From contig NZ_JAQMWP010000009.1 of the NCBI RefSeq assembly GCF_030403745.1, positions 434,001 to 498,000 of the forward strand: a stretch of DNA of 64,000 nt, in the 5' to 3' direction. The position numbers and the translations under genes are program-made. The stretch comes from Streptomyces sp. S.PB5 (GTDB lineage: Bacteria; Actinomycetota; Actinomycetes; Streptomycetales; Streptomycetaceae). The first letter of the stretch is position 1; every line of letters begins with the position of its first letter. A model generated the notes under the pieces. That model was not told the DNA's origin and searched no databases. It worked only from the letters and a program-made list of their open reading frames with translations. Below are positions 1-7,835 of the stretch, piece by piece.

Positions 1-264
1 GTCCTCGTCGAGATGCTCGTGCAGTCGACGCCCGACCGGCTGGTGCTGCTGCCCGCGCTGCCCACCCGGTACCCGAGCGGCCAACTCCTCGGCGTCCGCA
101 CCCGCTTCGGCGCCGAACTCGACCTCACCTGGACCCCGCAGCAAACGACCGCGGTACTGCGCCCCACCCGCACCCACCGCGTCGAACTGAGGACTTCCTC
201 CGGCAGCGAGCCGCTCGACCTCGTCGCCGGAGAAGACCACGTCCTGAGTCTGGAGGCGTGGTAA
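1..264 (+). CDS. Alpha-L-fucosidase, GH95 family (C-terminal end only)
   Basis: The reading frame is open from the first base, so the gene begins outside the window and only its last 87 codons are seen. The text EMLVQS..., LLPALP, a PSG turn and GVRTRFG matches the C-terminal beta domain of GH95 alpha-L-fucosidases, which hydrolyse alpha-1,2-linked fucose from plant glycans such as xyloglucan. The catalytic domain is outside the window, so activity cannot be judged. The gene stops 39 bp before the GH12 gene on the same strand, so the two could be co-transcribed. Family assignment rests on the short C-terminal signature only. Confidence 0.72.
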   Translation, partial: VLVEMLVQSTPDRLVLLPALPTRYPSGQLLGVRTRFGAELDLTWTPQQTTAVLRPTRTHRVELRTSSGSEPLDLVAGEDHVLSLEAW

Positions 265-302
265 TCACCCCCGCATTTCCCCCCACCCATGGAAGGGACA
301 CC

Positions 303-1028
303 ATGGAAAAGAGTACGAACAACAAGCTGCGCAAGGCCGCCATGGCCGTACTGGCGCCCGCGATGGCCCTCGGCGCCACCGTCGGCCTCGCATCCGCCCC
401 CGCTTCGGCCGCCGTCTGGAACTCCTGCGACCAGTGGGCCAACACGAGCCTGAACGGCTACACGCTCTACAACAACATCTGGGGCTCCGGCGCCGGCAGC
501 CAGTGCATCTGGGCCAACTCCGGTACCAACTGGGGCGTCTGGGCCAACCACCCCAACACCGGCGGCATCAAGTCCTACCCGAACTCCAAGAAGGTGGTCA
601 ACAAGACCATCGCCTCCCTCGGCTCGCTCACCAGCAGCTACAACGTCACCGTCCCGTCCTCCGGCGCGTACAACACGTCGTACGACATCTGGGACACCGA
701 CTACGACTACGAGATCATGCTCTGGGTCAACTACAACGGAGCCGTCGGTCCGCTCGGCACCTCGCAGGGGTCCGTCACCCTCGGCGGCCACTCCTGGAAC
801 GTCTACAAGGGCAGCAACGGCGCCAACGAGGTGTTCTCCTTCCTGCGCACCTCGGACTCCTCCTCCGGCACCGTGGACATCAAGCCGATCCTCACCTGGA
901 TATCGGGCACCAAGGGCTGGATGTCCAGCAGCGAGACCATCGGGGACGTCCAGTTCGGCTACGAGATCACGTCGTCGTCCGGCGGCCTTGATTTCCGAAC
1001 AAACAACCTGACCGTCAGCAGTAGTTGA
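303..1028 (+). CDS. Secreted endo-beta-1,4-glucanase/xyloglucanase, GH12
   Basis: A 241-residue secreted protein. The signal peptide is KLRKAA..., a hydrophobic AVLAPAMALGATVGLA stretch and a PASAA cleavage site near residue 36. The mature part is a GH12 jelly roll. Glu137 in YEIMLW fits the nucleophile and Glu221 in FGYEIT the acid/base, the two signature glutamates of the family. GH12 enzymes cut internal beta-1,4-glucosyl bonds in cellulose, beta-glucan or xyloglucan. There is no carbohydrate-binding module or linker, so it is a minimal catalytic form. The ATG at 303 is chosen because GGAAGGGA lies just upstream; the in-frame GTG at 258 would only add residues before the signal peptide. 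The fucosidase and GH31 neighbours favour xyloglucan as substrate (inference). Confidence 0.88.
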   Translation: MEKSTNNKLRKAAMAVLAPAMALGATVGLASAPASAAVWNSCDQWANTSLNGYTLYNNIWGSGAGSQCIWANSGTNWGVWANHPNTGGIKSYPNSKKVVNKTIASLGSLTSSYNVTVPSSGAYNTSYDIWDTDYDYEIMLWVNYNGAVGPLGTSQGSVTLGGHSWNVYKGSNGANEVFSFLRTSDSSSGTVDIKPILTWISGTKGWMSSSETIGDVQFGYEITSSSGGLDFRTNNLTVSSS

Positions 1029-1063
1029 CCGAACGGGGTGGGGTCGCGGGGTTAGATGAACCC

Positions 1064-1645
1064 ATGCGTATCACCACCCCCCGCATCATCACCCCCCTCA
1101 TCACCACCGCGTTCGCCGCCGCCGCGCTGCTCGCCTCCTCGGGCAGCGCGACGGCGGCCCCCGCGTCCTCCCCCCTGCTGCCCGTCGCGTCCCTGGCGGC
1201 CGACCGCCTCGCCACCGCCGACCTCGTGGCCGCCGCCAAGTGGGGCACCGACAGCCCCATCGACGACCCCGCCCGTGAACAGCAGGTCCTCGACTCCGTC
1301 GCTGCCCAGGCGCAGCAGATCGGCGCCGATCCGGACGAGGTCCGGGCCGTCTTCCGCGACCAGATCGAGGCCAACAAGACCGTCCAGCGCGCCCTGTTCC
1401 GCCGCTGGACCGCCCACCCCGACGAGGCGCCGACGACCAAGCCGGACCTGAGCGTCGTACGGCAGACCATCAACCGCATCAACACCGGTCTGGTCACCGC
1501 CCTGGCCGACACCACCCCGGACCGGTCCTCGGCCGGCTGCCGCCCTGAACTCGCCCTCGCCGTGGTCGAGGTCCACCACGAGAAGCACCCGGACCTCCTG
1601 CACACCGCCGCGCTCGTCCGCTCGCTCGACTCCGTCTGCCGCTGA
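1064..1645 (+). CDS. Secreted chorismate mutase, AroQ gamma type
   Basis: A 193-residue protein with an N-terminal secretion signal (hydrophobic TAFAAAALLASS, then SATAAPA) followed by an all-helical AroQ domain. The segment DDPAREQQVLDSVAAQAQ and the downstream RAVFRDQIEANK motif match the gamma subclass of chorismate mutases, which are exported, as in Mycobacterium tuberculosis. The enzyme converts chorismate to prephenate, normally a cytoplasmic shikimate-pathway step; why some bacteria export it is unknown. The two cysteines in the last third (SAGCRPE and the final SVCR) could form a disulfide, as in exported relatives. The ATG at 1064 is preferred because the signal peptide then begins MRITTP. 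The ribosome site is weak. It is flanked by glycosidase genes, with a strong terminator just after it. Confidence 0.85.
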   Translation: MRITTPRIITPLITTAFAAAALLASSGSATAAPASSPLLPVASLAADRLATADLVAAAKWGTDSPIDDPAREQQVLDSVAAQAQQIGADPDEVRAVFRDQIEANKTVQRALFRRWTAHPDEAPTTKPDLSVVRQTINRINTGLVTALADTTPDRSSAGCRPELALAVVEVHHEKHPDLLHTAALVRSLDSVCR

Positions 1646-1650
1646 CACGC

Positions 1651-1691
1651 GCGTGCGGCCGGTCCCTCCCCTATCGGGACCGGCCGCACGC
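1651..1691. terminator. Bidirectional hairpin terminator
   Basis: A perfect 16-bp inverted repeat (GCGTGCGGCCGGTCCC and its complement) with a 9-base loop. It sits between the chorismate mutase gene and the convergent GH31 gene, so it probably ends transcription from both sides. There is no T-run, as is usual in Streptomyces. Confidence 0.8.
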
Positions 1692-1709
1692 TTGTGCACA
1701 GCTACTCCG

Positions 1710-3752
1710 CTACTCCGCCACGGGAAGCCGCGCCCCGTCCCGCAGGAACAGCGGGATCCGGTCCAGCGGGGCGTCGACCGTCACGGTCGTCCCGCCCTCG
1801 TACGTCTCACCGGTCCACGCGTCCGTCCAGGTCGCGCCCGCCGGGAGGTACGTCGTCCGGGCCGTCGCGCCCGCCGTCAGCACCGGGGCCACCAGCAGGT
1901 CGGCGCCGAGGAGATACGCGTCGTCGACCGACCAGGCCGCCTGGTCCTCGGGGAACTCCAGGAACAGCGGCCGCATCGGCGGCAGACCCTCCTCGTGGGC
2001 CTCCCGCATGACCTCCAGGACATACGGCTTCAGGCGCTCGCGCAGCCGCAGATACCGCTCCAGGATCGCGCCGGCCTGCTCGCCGTACGACCACACCTCG
2101 TTGGGGCCGCCGGTCATCTCGGGGCCGAGCGGCATGCCCGGGTCGCGGAAGCCGTGCAGGCGCATCAGCGGGGACAGGGCGCCGAACTGGAACCAGCGGA
2201 CCATGACCTCGCGGTACGCCTCGTCGTCCGGGTCGCCGCCGTGGAAGCCGCCGATGTCGGTGTTCCACCAGGGGATGCCGGACAGGGCGGTGTTGAGACC
2301 GGCCGCGATCTGGCGGCGCAGGGTCGGGAAGTCGGTGCCGATGTCCCCCGACCACAGGGCAGCCCCGTAGCGCTGACTGCCCGCCCACGCCGACCGGTTG
2401 AGGGTGATGACCTCCTCCTCGCCCTCGGCGCGCAGGCCCTCGTAGAAGGTGCGGGAGTTCTCCGCCGGGTAGCTGTTGCCGACCTCCAGGCCCGGGCCCG
2501 CCCAGTAGCGCAGGTTCTCCTGGAAGCCCGGCTTCAGCTCCGGCTCGCAGGCGTCCAGCCAGAACGCCGTGATGCCGTACGGGGTGAGGTAGTTGTCGCG
2601 GACGCGTGACCACATGAAGTCCCGCGCCTCGGGGTTGGTGGCGTCGTAGAAGGCGACCTGGACGGTGGAGGCGACCTCCTTGTCCGGCCAGTCGGCGTGC
2701 GCCATCGGACCGTACTGCGTGCCGATGAAGTAGCCGCGCTGCTCCATGAGCTGGTGGTTCTCGGAGAGCGGGGACACCGACGGCCAGACGGAGACGACCA
2801 GCTTGATGCCGAGCTCCTCCAGCTCCCGCACCATCGCCGCCGGGTCGGGCCACTCGGCCAGGTCGAACTTCCAGTCGCCCAGGTGTGTCCAGTGGAAGAA
2901 GTCGCAGACGATCGCCGAGATCGGCAGCCCGCGACGCTTGTACTCCCGGGCCACGGCGAGGAGTTCGTCCTGGGTGCGGTAGCGCAGCTTGCACTGCCAG
3001 AAGCCCGCCGCCCACTGAGGGAGCATCGGCGTGCGGCCGGTGACGGCGGTGTAGCGGCGCTGGGTGTCGGCGGGGGCGCCCTCGGTGATCCAGTAGTCGA
3101 TCTGCCGGGCCGAGTCGGACACCCAGCGCGTGCCGTTGTGGGCGAGCTCGACACGGCCGATCGCCGGGTTGTTCCAGAGGAGGGTGTAGCCGCGGCTGGA
3201 GGTCAGCACCGGGATGCCGACCTCGGCGTTGCGCTGCACCAGGTCCAGGACCAGGCCCTTCTGGTCGAGGCGCCCGTGCTGGTGCTGGCCCAGGCCGTAC
3301 AGCTTCTCGTCGTCGTACGCGGCGAACCGCTGCTCCAGCCGGTGATGGCCGCCTCCGACGGCGGTGTAGAGGCGCGAGCCCGGCCACCAGAAGTGGGCCC
3401 GCTCCTCGGCGAGGAGTTCGCCGCCGTCGTCCGTGCGCAGAAAGCGGATCAGGCCCTCGCCGTTGACCACGACGGTGAGGCTGCCGACGGTCAACTGCCC
3501 CTGACCGTCCTCGATCTTGACCGTGTACGACGTGGCGGGCGCCTCATCGAGCAGCGCACCCGGCAGTCCGTCGAGGACCGGTCCGCCGAGCCGGGCCCGT
3601 ACCCGGACGGCGTCCGGGCCCCAGGGCTCGATCCGGAGGGTCTCCTGACGGCCGCTCCACTCCAGAGCGCCGTCCCGCTCACGGAACATGCCGACGGTGG
3701 GAGACGACTGCGCGAGGCTTACCCGGGTCTGGTTTTCGGCAGGCTGATTCAC
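1710..3752 (-). CDS. Alpha-xylosidase/alpha-glucosidase, GH31
   Basis: 680 residues with no signal peptide, so probably cytoplasmic. The N-terminal galactose-mutarotase-like beta domain is followed by a (beta/alpha)8 barrel and C-terminal beta domains. Asp400 in FWLDACEPE fits the catalytic nucleophile, and Asp470 in LWSGDIGTDF the acid/base. Many GH31 enzymes with this size and WLDACEPE signature are alpha-xylosidases that release xylose from the non-reducing end of xyloglucan oligosaccharides, but alpha-glucosidase cannot be excluded. The start is a GTG with CCTCCAGGAG upstream. It lies 77 bp downstream of the LacI gene on the same strand, so repressor and enzyme are probably co-transcribed from the operator-bearing promoter beyond 4837. 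Confidence 0.88.
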   Translation of the reverse strand: MNQPAENQTRVSLAQSSPTVGMFRERDGALEWSGRQETLRIEPWGPDAVRVRARLGGPVLDGLPGALLDEAPATSYTVKIEDGQGQLTVGSLTVVVNGEGLIRFLRTDDGGELLAEERAHFWWPGSRLYTAVGGGHHRLEQRFAAYDDEKLYGLGQHQHGRLDQKGLVLDLVQRNAEVGIPVLTSSRGYTLLWNNPAIGRVELAHNGTRWVSDSARQIDYWITEGAPADTQRRYTAVTGRTPMLPQWAAGFWQCKLRYRTQDELLAVAREYKRRGLPISAIVCDFFHWTHLGDWKFDLAEWPDPAAMVRELEELGIKLVVSVWPSVSPLSENHQLMEQRGYFIGTQYGPMAHADWPDKEVASTVQVAFYDATNPEARDFMWSRVRDNYLTPYGITAFWLDACEPELKPGFQENLRYWAGPGLEVGNSYPAENSRTFYEGLRAEGEEEVITLNRSAWAGSQRYGAALWSGDIGTDFPTLRRQIAAGLNTALSGIPWWNTDIGGFHGGDPDDEAYREVMVRWFQFGALSPLMRLHGFRDPGMPLGPEMTGGPNEVWSYGEQAGAILERYLRLRERLKPYVLEVMREAHEEGLPPMRPLFLEFPEDQAAWSVDDAYLLGADLLVAPVLTAGATARTTYLPAGATWTDAWTGETYEGGTTVTVDAPLDRIPLFLRDGARLPVAE

Positions 3753-3829
3753 GTGTGTGCTCCTGGAGGAGTGCAGACATGGGGGTGCCCTGGAGAGGGC
3801 GGAAACGCCTGGTACTAGGGGCTGCTGGA

Positions 3830-4837
3830 CTACTCCGGTGCCGGACCCGTGCTCGCCCGGACCGTCAACTCGGGTGCCAGGAGCACGACTTCGTCCTTGC
3901 CGCGCCCGTCGAGCTTGGCCACCAGGTGTTCCACGGCGTGCCGGCCCATCTCCTGCGCGGGGATGGCGACCGAGGTGAGCCGCACCGAGGCCTGGGTGGC
4001 GACCTGGTCGGGGCAGATCGCGACGACCGACACGTCCTCAGGCACGGCACGGCCCTGCTGGCGGAGCAGGGCGAGCAGCGGCTCGACGGCGGACTCGTTC
4101 TGCACGACGAAGCCGGTGGTGGCCGGGCGTTCGTCGAGGATGCGGGCGAGGGTGACGGCCATCGCGTCGTACCCGCCCTCGCAGGGCCGGTGCAGCAGCC
4201 GTAGGCCCAGCTCCTGGGCGCGCGACCGGAGCCCGTCGAGGGTGCGCTCGGCGAAGCCGGTGTGCCGTTCGTAGACCGCGGGGGCCTCGCCGATGACAGC
4301 GATGTCGCGGTGGCCGAGCATCGCGAGGTGCTCGACACAGAGCGCGCCCGTCGCCCGGAAGTCCAGGTCGACGCAGGTCAGTCCGGTGGTGTCGGCGGGG
4401 AGGCCGATGAGGACGGACGGCTGGTCGGTGCCGCGCAGCAGCGGCAGGCGCTCGTCGTCGAGCTCGACGTCCATCAGGATCATCGCGTCGGCGAGCCCGC
4501 TGCCGGTGACGCGGCGTACGGCGTCGGGTCCCTCCTCGCCGGTGAGCAGCAGGACGTCGTACCCGTGCGTCCGGGCCGTGGTGGCGACGGCGATGGCGAT
4601 CTCCATCATCACCGGTACGTACATGTCGGTGCGCAGCGGGACCATCAGCGCGATGATGTTCGACCTGCTGCTGGCGAGGGCGCGGGCGCCCGCGTTCGGG
4701 TGGTAGCCCAGCTCGCGGATGCTCTGCTCGACCCGCTGCCGGGTGGCTCCGGAGATGGACCGCTTGCCGCTGAGGACATAGCTCACCGTGCTCGCCGAGA
4801 CTCCGGCGTGCTGGGCGACCTCGGCGAGGGTGACCAT
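3830..4837 (-). CDS. LacI-family transcriptional repressor
   Basis: 335 residues, normal for the family. Residues 2-22 (VTLAEVAQHAGVSASTVSYVL) are the LacI helix-turn-helix, followed by the hinge helix ending NAGARALASSRS. The remainder is the periplasmic-binding-protein-like sensor domain that would bind a sugar inducer. The open frame continues far upstream, but the ATG at 4837 is fixed by the helix-turn-helix that must start the protein. Two operator-like sequences lie just upstream (4853-4870 and 4942-4959), so it probably represses itself and the GH31 gene downstream. The inducer is likely a xyloglucan-derived sugar, judging only from the neighbours. Confidence 0.92.
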   Translation of the reverse strand: MVTLAEVAQHAGVSASTVSYVLSGKRSISGATRQRVEQSIRELGYHPNAGARALASSRSNIIALMVPLRTDMYVPVMMEIAIAVATTARTHGYDVLLLTGEEGPDAVRRVTGSGLADAMILMDVELDDERLPLLRGTDQPSVLIGLPADTTGLTCVDLDFRATGALCVEHLAMLGHRDIAVIGEAPAVYERHTGFAERTLDGLRSRAQELGLRLLHRPCEGGYDAMAVTLARILDERPATTGFVVQNESAVEPLLALLRQQGRAVPEDVSVVAICPDQVATQASVRLTSVAIPAQEMGRHAVEHLVAKLDGRGKDEVVLLAPELTVRASTGPAPE

Positions 4838-4852
4838 CCAGCTCTCCAAGCT

Positions 4853-4870
4853 TTGTGAAGCGCTTCGACA
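4853..4870. promoter_or_regulatory. LacI-type operator, imperfect, next to the repressor start
   Basis: The core GAAGCGCTTC is a perfect 10-bp palindrome, and the right half (GCTTCGACA) is identical to that of the perfect site at 4942. It begins 16 bp upstream of the repressor ATG, where bound repressor would block transcription of lacI and the GH31 gene. Confidence 0.68.
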
Positions 4871-4941
4871 GTGCGCGGTGCGAATATGGGCGGGTGGGGT
4901 TGGTTCGACAGTAGCCGCAGCGGGGGTGGGTGTCCATAGGT

Positions 4942-4959
4942 TGTCGAAGCGCTTCGACA
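4942..4959. promoter_or_regulatory. LacI-type operator, perfect palindrome
   Basis: TGTCGAAGCGCTTCGACA is a perfect 18-bp palindrome with the central CG typical of LacI/GalR operators. Its centre is 89 bp from that of the imperfect site at 4853-4870, a spacing that could allow looping by a tetramer or independent binding of two dimers. Confidence 0.78.
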
Positions 4960-5137
4960 CGGACTGCGGGCCGGGGTGCACCCAGGCTCTCATGTCTCCG
5001 GCGCGGACGTCTCCAAGGGCAGCGGGCGCCTCGACGCCAAGGTGTACTCCATCAACATCGACCAGTGTCCCGAACGTCCGTTCACCCCGTGTCATCATGG
5101 CGTTCACTGACGCAGCATGGGGACACGAGGGGGGCTC
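4960..5137. other. Intergenic, possible gene remnant
   Basis: No gene can be supported here. On the plus strand, 4975-5109 reads as an open frame with good codon bias in its middle (SGADVSKGSGRLDAKVYSI) ending in TGA. It has no start codon with a ribosome site and matches no family I recognise. It may be the tail of a lost gene or just GC-bias noise. Confidence 0.3.
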
Positions 5138-5860
5138 GTGGGGACTCTGACGGCATTGCGAGGGGCGCAGAAATCGGCGAAGGGGGTGTCGCTCTACTCC
5201 CGGTACGTGAACCGGCCGGCCGGGCGGATCCTGGCGGCCGGTGCCTACCGGATGGGGCTGACGCCCAATCAAGTCACGCTGATCAGCGCGGCGTTCACCT
5301 TCACCGGCATCACCGCGGTGGCGCTCGTGCGGCCGTCCTGGCCCCTCGCGCTCGCGGTGTACGCGGCCCTGGTGGTCGGCTTCGCCTTCGACTCGGCGGA
5401 CGGCCAGCTCGCCCGGCTCACCGGCAAGGGCGGGCCCGCGGGGGAGTGGCTGGACCATGTCGTGGACTGCGCGAAGATGGTCGCGCTGCACACCGCGGTA
5501 CTGATCGCCTTCTACCGGTTCTTCGAACTCCCCGGTGACGGCTGGCTGTTGATCCCGCTCGGCTTCCAGCTCGCCGCCGTGGTCACCTTCTGCGGCGGCC
5601 TGCTGACCGAGCAGCTGAAGCGGGGCCGTCCCGCCGAAGGGGCCGGCGGCACCCCGGCGGCTCCGCCCTCCCGGGTACGGGCCATCGCCCTGCTCCCGGT
5701 GGACTACGGGGTGTTCTGCCTGGTCTTCCTCACTCTCGGCGCGCCCGAGGTGTTCCGGGCGGCCTACACGGCCCTGGCCGTCGTGCACGCACTGTTCCTC
5801 GTGGCGTTCCTCGGCAAATGGTTCAGGGAGCTGTCCGCGCTTCCCCGGATCCCGGTGTGA
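5138..5860 (+). CDS. CDP-alcohol phosphotransferase family membrane protein
   Basis: 240 residues. The catalytic signature D-x2-D-G-x2-A-R...G-x3-D-x3-D is complete (DSADGQLARL, then GEWLDHVVD), binding two metal ions and the CDP-alcohol. Several hydrophobic segments flank it, as in this membrane family. The enzyme transfers a phospho-alcohol from a CDP-alcohol to an acceptor hydroxyl, classically making phospholipids. The GTG at 5138 is chosen because GAGGGGGG lies 6-13 bases upstream; the ATG at 5117 has no ribosome site. Its 3' end overlaps the convergent cytidylyltransferase gene by 38 bp. That gene could supply a CDP-activated alcohol (inference). The substrate is unknown. Confidence 0.85.
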   Translation: MGTLTALRGAQKSAKGVSLYSRYVNRPAGRILAAGAYRMGLTPNQVTLISAAFTFTGITAVALVRPSWPLALAVYAALVVGFAFDSADGQLARLTGKGGPAGEWLDHVVDCAKMVALHTAVLIAFYRFFELPGDGWLLIPLGFQLAAVVTFCGGLLTEQLKRGRPAEGAGGTPAAPPSRVRAIALLPVDYGVFCLVFLTLGAPEVFRAAYTALAVVHALFLVAFLGKWFRELSALPRIPV

Positions 5861-6275
5861 CCAGGGCGTCCAGCGCCCTGCCCAGCAGGGTGCTGGACGT
5901 GTGCACGGTGTACGGGAAGTACACGACCTCGACGCCCACGGTCGCGAAGTCCCGCTCCAGGCGCTCGCCCTTCTCGGTGCCCCGCCAGTCGTCACCCTTG
6001 AAGATCACGTCGAACCTGACCTGCTTCCAGGTCTCCAGCTTGTCCGGCACGGTCTCCACGAACGCGGCATCCACATGCCGCACACTGCGCACGATCTCCA
6101 GCCGCTCCGGCAGCGGGATCACCGGTTTGCGGCCCTTGGCGAACTCGGCCATCTCGTCCGAGACGACCCCCGCGACCAGGTAGTCGCACTGGCTGCGGGC
6201 ATGTCGAAGGATGTTCAGGTGGCCGATGTGGAACAGGTCGTAGACGCCGGGCGCGTAGCCGACACGATGGACCAT
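5823..6275 (-). CDS. Glycerol-3-phosphate cytidylyltransferase-like nucleotidyltransferase
   Basis: 150 residues, one nucleotidyltransferase domain of the TagD type. The nucleotide-binding HxGH motif is FHIGHLNIL near residue 20, and the second motif is close to TSSTLLGR near residue 130. Such enzymes join CTP (or ATP) to a small phosphate such as glycerol 3-phosphate to give a CDP-alcohol. The ATG at 6275 is chosen for the GGGGGAGAA ribosome site before it. The gene runs head-on into the CDP-alcohol phosphotransferase gene, overlapping 38 bp. Donor synthesis and donor use therefore sit side by side, perhaps adding a phospho-alcohol group to a lipid or surface polymer (inference). Confidence 0.83.
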   Translation of the reverse strand: MVHRVGYAPGVYDLFHIGHLNILRHARSQCDYLVAGVVSDEMAEFAKGRKPVIPLPERLEIVRSVRHVDAAFVETVPDKLETWKQVRFDVIFKGDDWRGTEKGERLERDFATVGVEVVYFPYTVHTSSTLLGRALDALVTPGSGEARTAP

Positions 6276-6337
6276 GCGTTCTCCCCCCACGGATGAACGT
6301 CAACCCAAGTCCGGGTTAATGATCCGACGACCTTACT

Positions 6338-6480
6338 TTGAATGCTCCCCTCCGGGCAGGAAACGGGGATTTCTGGCTCAGGCAGCCTCCTGGAGCTGCG
6401 CTCCAGGAGGTCTCACGCCCTCGTCACCAGCTGGGTTCAGACCTGCCCGGACGAGCATCACGCGTGCGGAGTTCTTGTCT
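6338..6480 (-). ncRNA. Candidate omega RNA (reRNA) at the tnpB 3' end
   Basis: TnpB guide RNAs are known to overlap the 3' end of tnpB and run to the element end. Here a perfect 10-bp stem with a 5-base loop (CCTCCTGGAG/CTCCAGGAGG, 6386-6410) lies in the last codons, followed on the reverse strand by GGAGGGGAGCATTCAA, a plausible scaffold end. The guide would then be read from 6337 downward. Boundaries are guesses; nothing shows that it is transcribed. Confidence 0.35.
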
Positions 6481-7598
6481 CTGGGGGAGACGAGTCCGCA
6501 GGCGGTGCAGGTGTAGGTGCGTTCTGACAACGGCAAGGCGTGCTTGGCTCTCGCTCCGCACCTGCCGCAGTCCATCGTGGTGTGCGCGGGATGCACTAGG
6601 CGTACGTCCCGCGCGTGTTTGCGGCCCATGTCCAGAAGGGCCTGCTTGGTGGCGCCGATCGCCGCGTCCGCCGCCTTCCTCGCCATGTGCGTCTTGGCGA
6701 GGAACTTCGGCCTGAAGTCCTCCACTGCAATCGCGTCGTGATCCCGCACGGCCTTCTTGGCCCACTTGCGAGCCGTGTCCTGCCGCTGCCGTGCCATCTT
6801 CTGGTACGTCTTCGCCCGCCACCGCTTCGCTTCTCGGTAGCCCTTCGAGGCGGCCTGGCCCTTCCCGGGTCTACGGCGGGCCATCATCCGGTCGTAGCGG
6901 CACAGTTTCTCCTCGGCCTTCTTGCCGTGTTGGGGATGCGGAAGATCATGGGCGTCGGAGGTGGTGGTCGAGATCTCCTTCACCCCCCAGTCCACCCCCA
7001 GAACCCGCCCCGTAGCGGGCAGCGGCTCCGTCCGGGCGAGGACGACGAAGGAGGCGTACCAGTGGCCGACACTGTCCGGTACACGCGCACGGAGGACGGT
7101 GCGGCCGGCAACTGCCTTGACCACGCCAGTGATACGGCGATCCCGCCCGCCAGGTGCAGGCGATCACCATCGATCCGGAACCCGCGCTTCGTGTAGTTCA
7201 GCGTCGGTGAGGTCTCGCGCTTCTTCTTGGGTCTCGGCATCCCGGCCCGCTGCCGCTGCGGAATGCCTTCCCGGATGTCCTTCTGTGCCTTCGCACGGGA
7301 CTTGCCGAAGTCCCGGATGCTCTGTTGCTGTGGTACCGAGCTGCCTTCGCGCAGCCACGGCATGTGCTGCCGGGCCGCCGTAAGCATCTTGTCGAGCTGG
7401 GGCCGGGCCACAGGTCTGTTTCTCGCCGGTGGTCTTGTTGTGCTGATAGGTGGCCTTGGACTTGGCGACGCACTCATTCCAGACCCATCGGCAGCGACCC
7501 CACTCGGCCAGCAACGCGGAGCGGGCGGTCGACGACGTGCGCAGCCGGTAGGTGTAGCGGGCGGGCCCGGCCTCCGCAGTCCCTGTCGCACGCGTCAT
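6378..7598 (-). pseudogene. tnpB: TnpB-like RNA-guided nuclease, two compensating frameshifts
   Basis: The start is intact (ATG at 7598 after GGGGGGAC) and the N-terminal YRLRTSS...CRWVWNECVAKSKATY is typical of TnpB. At the G-run 7399-7402 one extra base shifts the frame: homology continues in another frame (QLDKMLTAARQH ... KKKRETSPTLNYTKRGFRID). Near 7076-7080 one base is missing and the original frame resumes (SVGHWYASFVV). The C-terminal catalytic half is complete in one frame: GVDWGVKE (RuvC Asp), IAVEDF (Glu), a CxxC...CxxC zinc finger around CGRCG and CTACG, and SPRDKNSAR (Asp). So the active site survives but the full protein cannot be made without two frameshift events. Either a recently dead gene or two sequence errors. 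Confidence 0.82.
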
Positions 7599-7835
7599 CT
7601 GTCCCCCCCGGTCGCAGCCTCAGGTCAGGATGCCGATGTCAGCCCGAGCCCGACGGCAGGACCATATGTGCGGCCGCCGCACGCGTGTGCCCAGATCACG
7701 CAGCCCTCACCCTGAAGGATGATCATGCGTACGTGTGTTCGTGGCACCTCCACGAGAAACAGGTGAAGCCCCCCTGGAGATCTGGTGAACAGTTAAGGTG
7801 GTCAAGGATCACTTCCGGGGGGAAGGGGACCGGCG
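7599..7835 (+). promoter_or_regulatory. Leader and promoter region of the exopolysaccharide operon
   Basis: No gene is visible. The last 90 bases are relatively A/T-rich (GGTGAACAGTTAAGGTGG near 7782-7799) and end with the ribosome site GGGGGGAAGGGG before the TTG start at 7836, so the operon promoter is probably here. The part nearest 7599 may belong to the left end of the TnpB element. Confidence 0.45.

Larger units (their letters stand above)
6338..7598 (-). mobile_element. IS605/IS1341-type element carrying only a decayed tnpB
   Basis: The unit contains a TnpB-type gene and no recognisable tnpA. The right end is placed at GCATTCAA (reverse strand, 6345 to 6338), which follows the tnpB stop and a stable hairpin at the expected distance. 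The left end cannot be fixed from sequence. It lies in the gap between the cytidylyltransferase gene and the promoter of the exopolysaccharide operon, interrupting neither. Ends are estimates. Confidence 0.55.

Noticed and set aside
258..302. Earlier GTG start for the GH12 gene
   Set aside because: It would put 15 residues before a good signal peptide and lacks a ribosome site; ATG 303 has one.
4838..5995. 386-codon upstream extension of the LacI frame
   Set aside because: The helix-turn-helix at the ATG 4837 must be N-terminal, and the extension is antisense to the CDP-alcohol phosphotransferase.
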